From contig PCXZ01000015.1 in NCBI GenBank assembly GCA_002762985.1, forward strand, positions 1 to 33,296: DNA of 33,296 nt, read 5' to 3'. This DNA is from Candidatus Woesearchaeota archaeon CG10_big_fil_rev_8_21_14_0_10_44_13 (GTDB lineage: Archaea > Nanobdellota > Nanobdellia > Woesearchaeales > UBA12501). Below are positions 32,400-33,296 of the stretch, piece after piece (position 1 is the stretch's first letter; each line of letters starts with the position of its first letter). A program made the translations under genes and the position numbers. The notes under the pieces are model-generated. The model had not been told where the DNA came from, did no database searches, and was given only the letters and a program-made list of their open reading frames with translations.

Positions 32400-33115
32400 C
32401 TCTTTTCTGAAGTAACAATATTCTGGAACTCAATAGGATATTTACAGCCCAATAATGCCTTTACCACAGCAGTATATCCTGGCCAGGAACAGCCATCATT
32501 CTCTGCTTTTTCTGCCCTTAATTCCTCGGGCGTCTTTCTCTTTACATCGATCTGGAAGGCATAAAACACGTCTTTCTCTTTTACATAAAACTGCATGATG
32601 CCTTTATCCACAGGCATATCGGACCCATGGATTACCAGTCTTTCATCGGAATATTTGTTCTTTGCCCTGTGCAAAAGAACATTGTTTATCTTTCTCTTTT
32701 TCCCGTTATCCTTTTCAAAAGAAACCATATAGACTATGGCCTCTTTTGGGGTATTTCGGGTTATATAATCTATGATTGTCGTCCTTAATTGTTCTATCGT
32801 TTCTGTATGATTGTAAAGGCTTATTTCAGAAATCTCTCCGGTCTCGCTTTTCATAAACTCGGAAAGCCTGTAGAAATTCTTCATGCCTATGAAACCGCCT
32901 CTTTCCCTTGCAATGTCAAGGACTTTCTTCTTCTCTATATTTCTTGACGGCTTTTTGCAGAAACCTATTATCCTCCTGACAAACTCATCATAATCTGCAG
33001 ATTTCTTGTTTACAGAAGCATAGTCGTATCCTGTCAGGCTGATAAGCTTTTGTTCCAGGTCATTGGCTATTGCTTTTTTGCCGGATTTCCCGATGTTAGT
33101 ATGTTTGACCCTCAT
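32396..33115 (-). CDS. Unknown protein, 239 residues
   Basis: Not recognised. Soluble, without signal peptide or TM segment. The N-terminal half is basic and helical (SGKKAIANDLEQKL, RRIIGFCKKPSRNIEKKKVL); the C-terminal half looks beta-rich with strands AIVYMVSFEKD, INNVLLHRAKN, RLVIHGSDMP and DVFYAFQIDVKRK. It could be a nucleic-acid or ligand-binding fold, but no motif supports this. The ATG at 33115 is preceded by an AT-rich region with a TATA-like TTTATAAAG about 25 bp upstream. It is convergent with bud32, with overlapping stop codons. Confidence 0.6.
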   Translation of the reverse strand: MRVKHTNIGKSGKKAIANDLEQKLISLTGYDYASVNKKSADYDEFVRRIIGFCKKPSRNIEKKKVLDIARERGGFIGMKNFYRLSEFMKSETGEISEISLYNHTETIEQLRTTIIDYITRNTPKEAIVYMVSFEKDNGKKRKINNVLLHRAKNKYSDERLVIHGSDMPVDKGIMQFYVKEKDVFYAFQIDVKRKTPEELRAEKAENDGCSWPGYTAVVKALLGCKYPIEFQNIVTSEKS

Positions 33116-33198
33116 CTTATGAGAGGTAAAATCTCTTCTTTATAAATGTTTCGGAACAGCTATTACTCTTGAGTAACAACTGCCCTTAATCCGCAGAA

Positions 33199-33263
33199 TT
33201 CATGCTGTGAACTACCACGGGTTTCGCTTCGCTCAACCCGTGGCGTCTCGTGCCTAGCATGAA
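33199..33263. other. Nested hairpin, possible IS200/IS605-type end
   Basis: An inner perfect 9-bp stem CCACGGGTT/AACCCGTGG (33215-33223, 33235-33243) with an 11-nt loop is enclosed by an outer perfect 8-bp stem TTCATGCT/AGCATGAA (33199-33206, 33256-33263). The DNA is more GC-rich than its surroundings and the structure is imperfectly symmetric between stems (8 versus 12 nt), as at IS200/IS605 ends, where hairpins are recognised by TnpA. The rest would lie beyond the window; a structured RNA or terminator are alternatives. Bases 33116-33198 and 33264-33296 show nothing else. Confidence 0.4.
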
Positions 33264-33296
33264 AAGTTGAAGAGCGTTTTCTGCATCTTCTGCTCT

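Overview
The window comes from an archaeon, most likely a small-genome DPANN-type lineage such as Woesearchaeota or Pacearchaeota; that placement is inferred from gene content, not from a marker tree. The archaeal signals are an L10e (uL16) ribosomal protein, an archaeal-type prolyl-tRNA synthetase, a stand-alone Bud32 kinase of KEOPS, a tRNA-Gln without an encoded CCA, and AT-rich TATA boxes about 25-33 bp upstream of many start codons, which suggests leaderless mRNAs. Several genes look bacterial in type: GpmI phosphoglycerate mutase, a YvcK/CofD-like protein, a DUF4349 protein and a MATE pump.

Layout. 1-1 kb: the 5' part of an IS630-family insertion sequence, whose helix-turn-helix and DDE halves are in different frames joined at a canonical -1 slippery heptamer. 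1-6 kb: a large membrane/coiled-coil protein of unknown function and a Ca2+-type P-type ATPase. 6.2-8 kb: enolase, then a two-TM protein carrying what looks like an MJ1316/DUF504 domain. 8.1-11.6 kb: ProRS and L10e, divergent from a shared 79-bp promoter region, then the membrane-anchored YvcK-like protein. 11.7-14.2 kb: an unknown 450-residue protein, a CxxCxxCC protein and a CYTH phosphatase/cyclase-family protein. 14.2-19.2 kb: a compact minus-strand carbon-metabolism cluster in transcription order rpiB, rpe, transketolase N-half, transketolase C-half, gpmI and a small membrane protein. With the nearby enolase it joins the non-oxidative pentose phosphate route to lower glycolysis; no transaldolase is visible.

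20.3-24 kb is an accessory patch. It has a frameshifted DUF1016 PD-(D/E)XK nuclease gene whose 5' end resembles the start of radC, an MNT/HEPN pair behind a promoter with four copies of TGTCTTAA spaced 23-36-23 around the TATA box, and short direct repeats that bracket each of the two modules. 24-31 kb: a MATE pump, a large secreted or anchored protein with repeated Trp-rich propeller-like blades, an unknown 546-residue helical protein and a GT-C glycosyltransferase. 31-33.3 kb: tRNA-Gln(CUG), a HicBA pair whose toxin frame is broken exactly at a slippery heptamer (C CCU UUC), Bud32, an unknown protein, and a nested hairpin at the right edge that may be the end of an IS200/IS605-type element.

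The strongest leads are the operator array at 22295-22395, the two independent canonical slippery sites (IS630 and hicA), the repeat-bracketed modules at 21-23.5 kb, and the membrane-tethered MJ1316-like domain.
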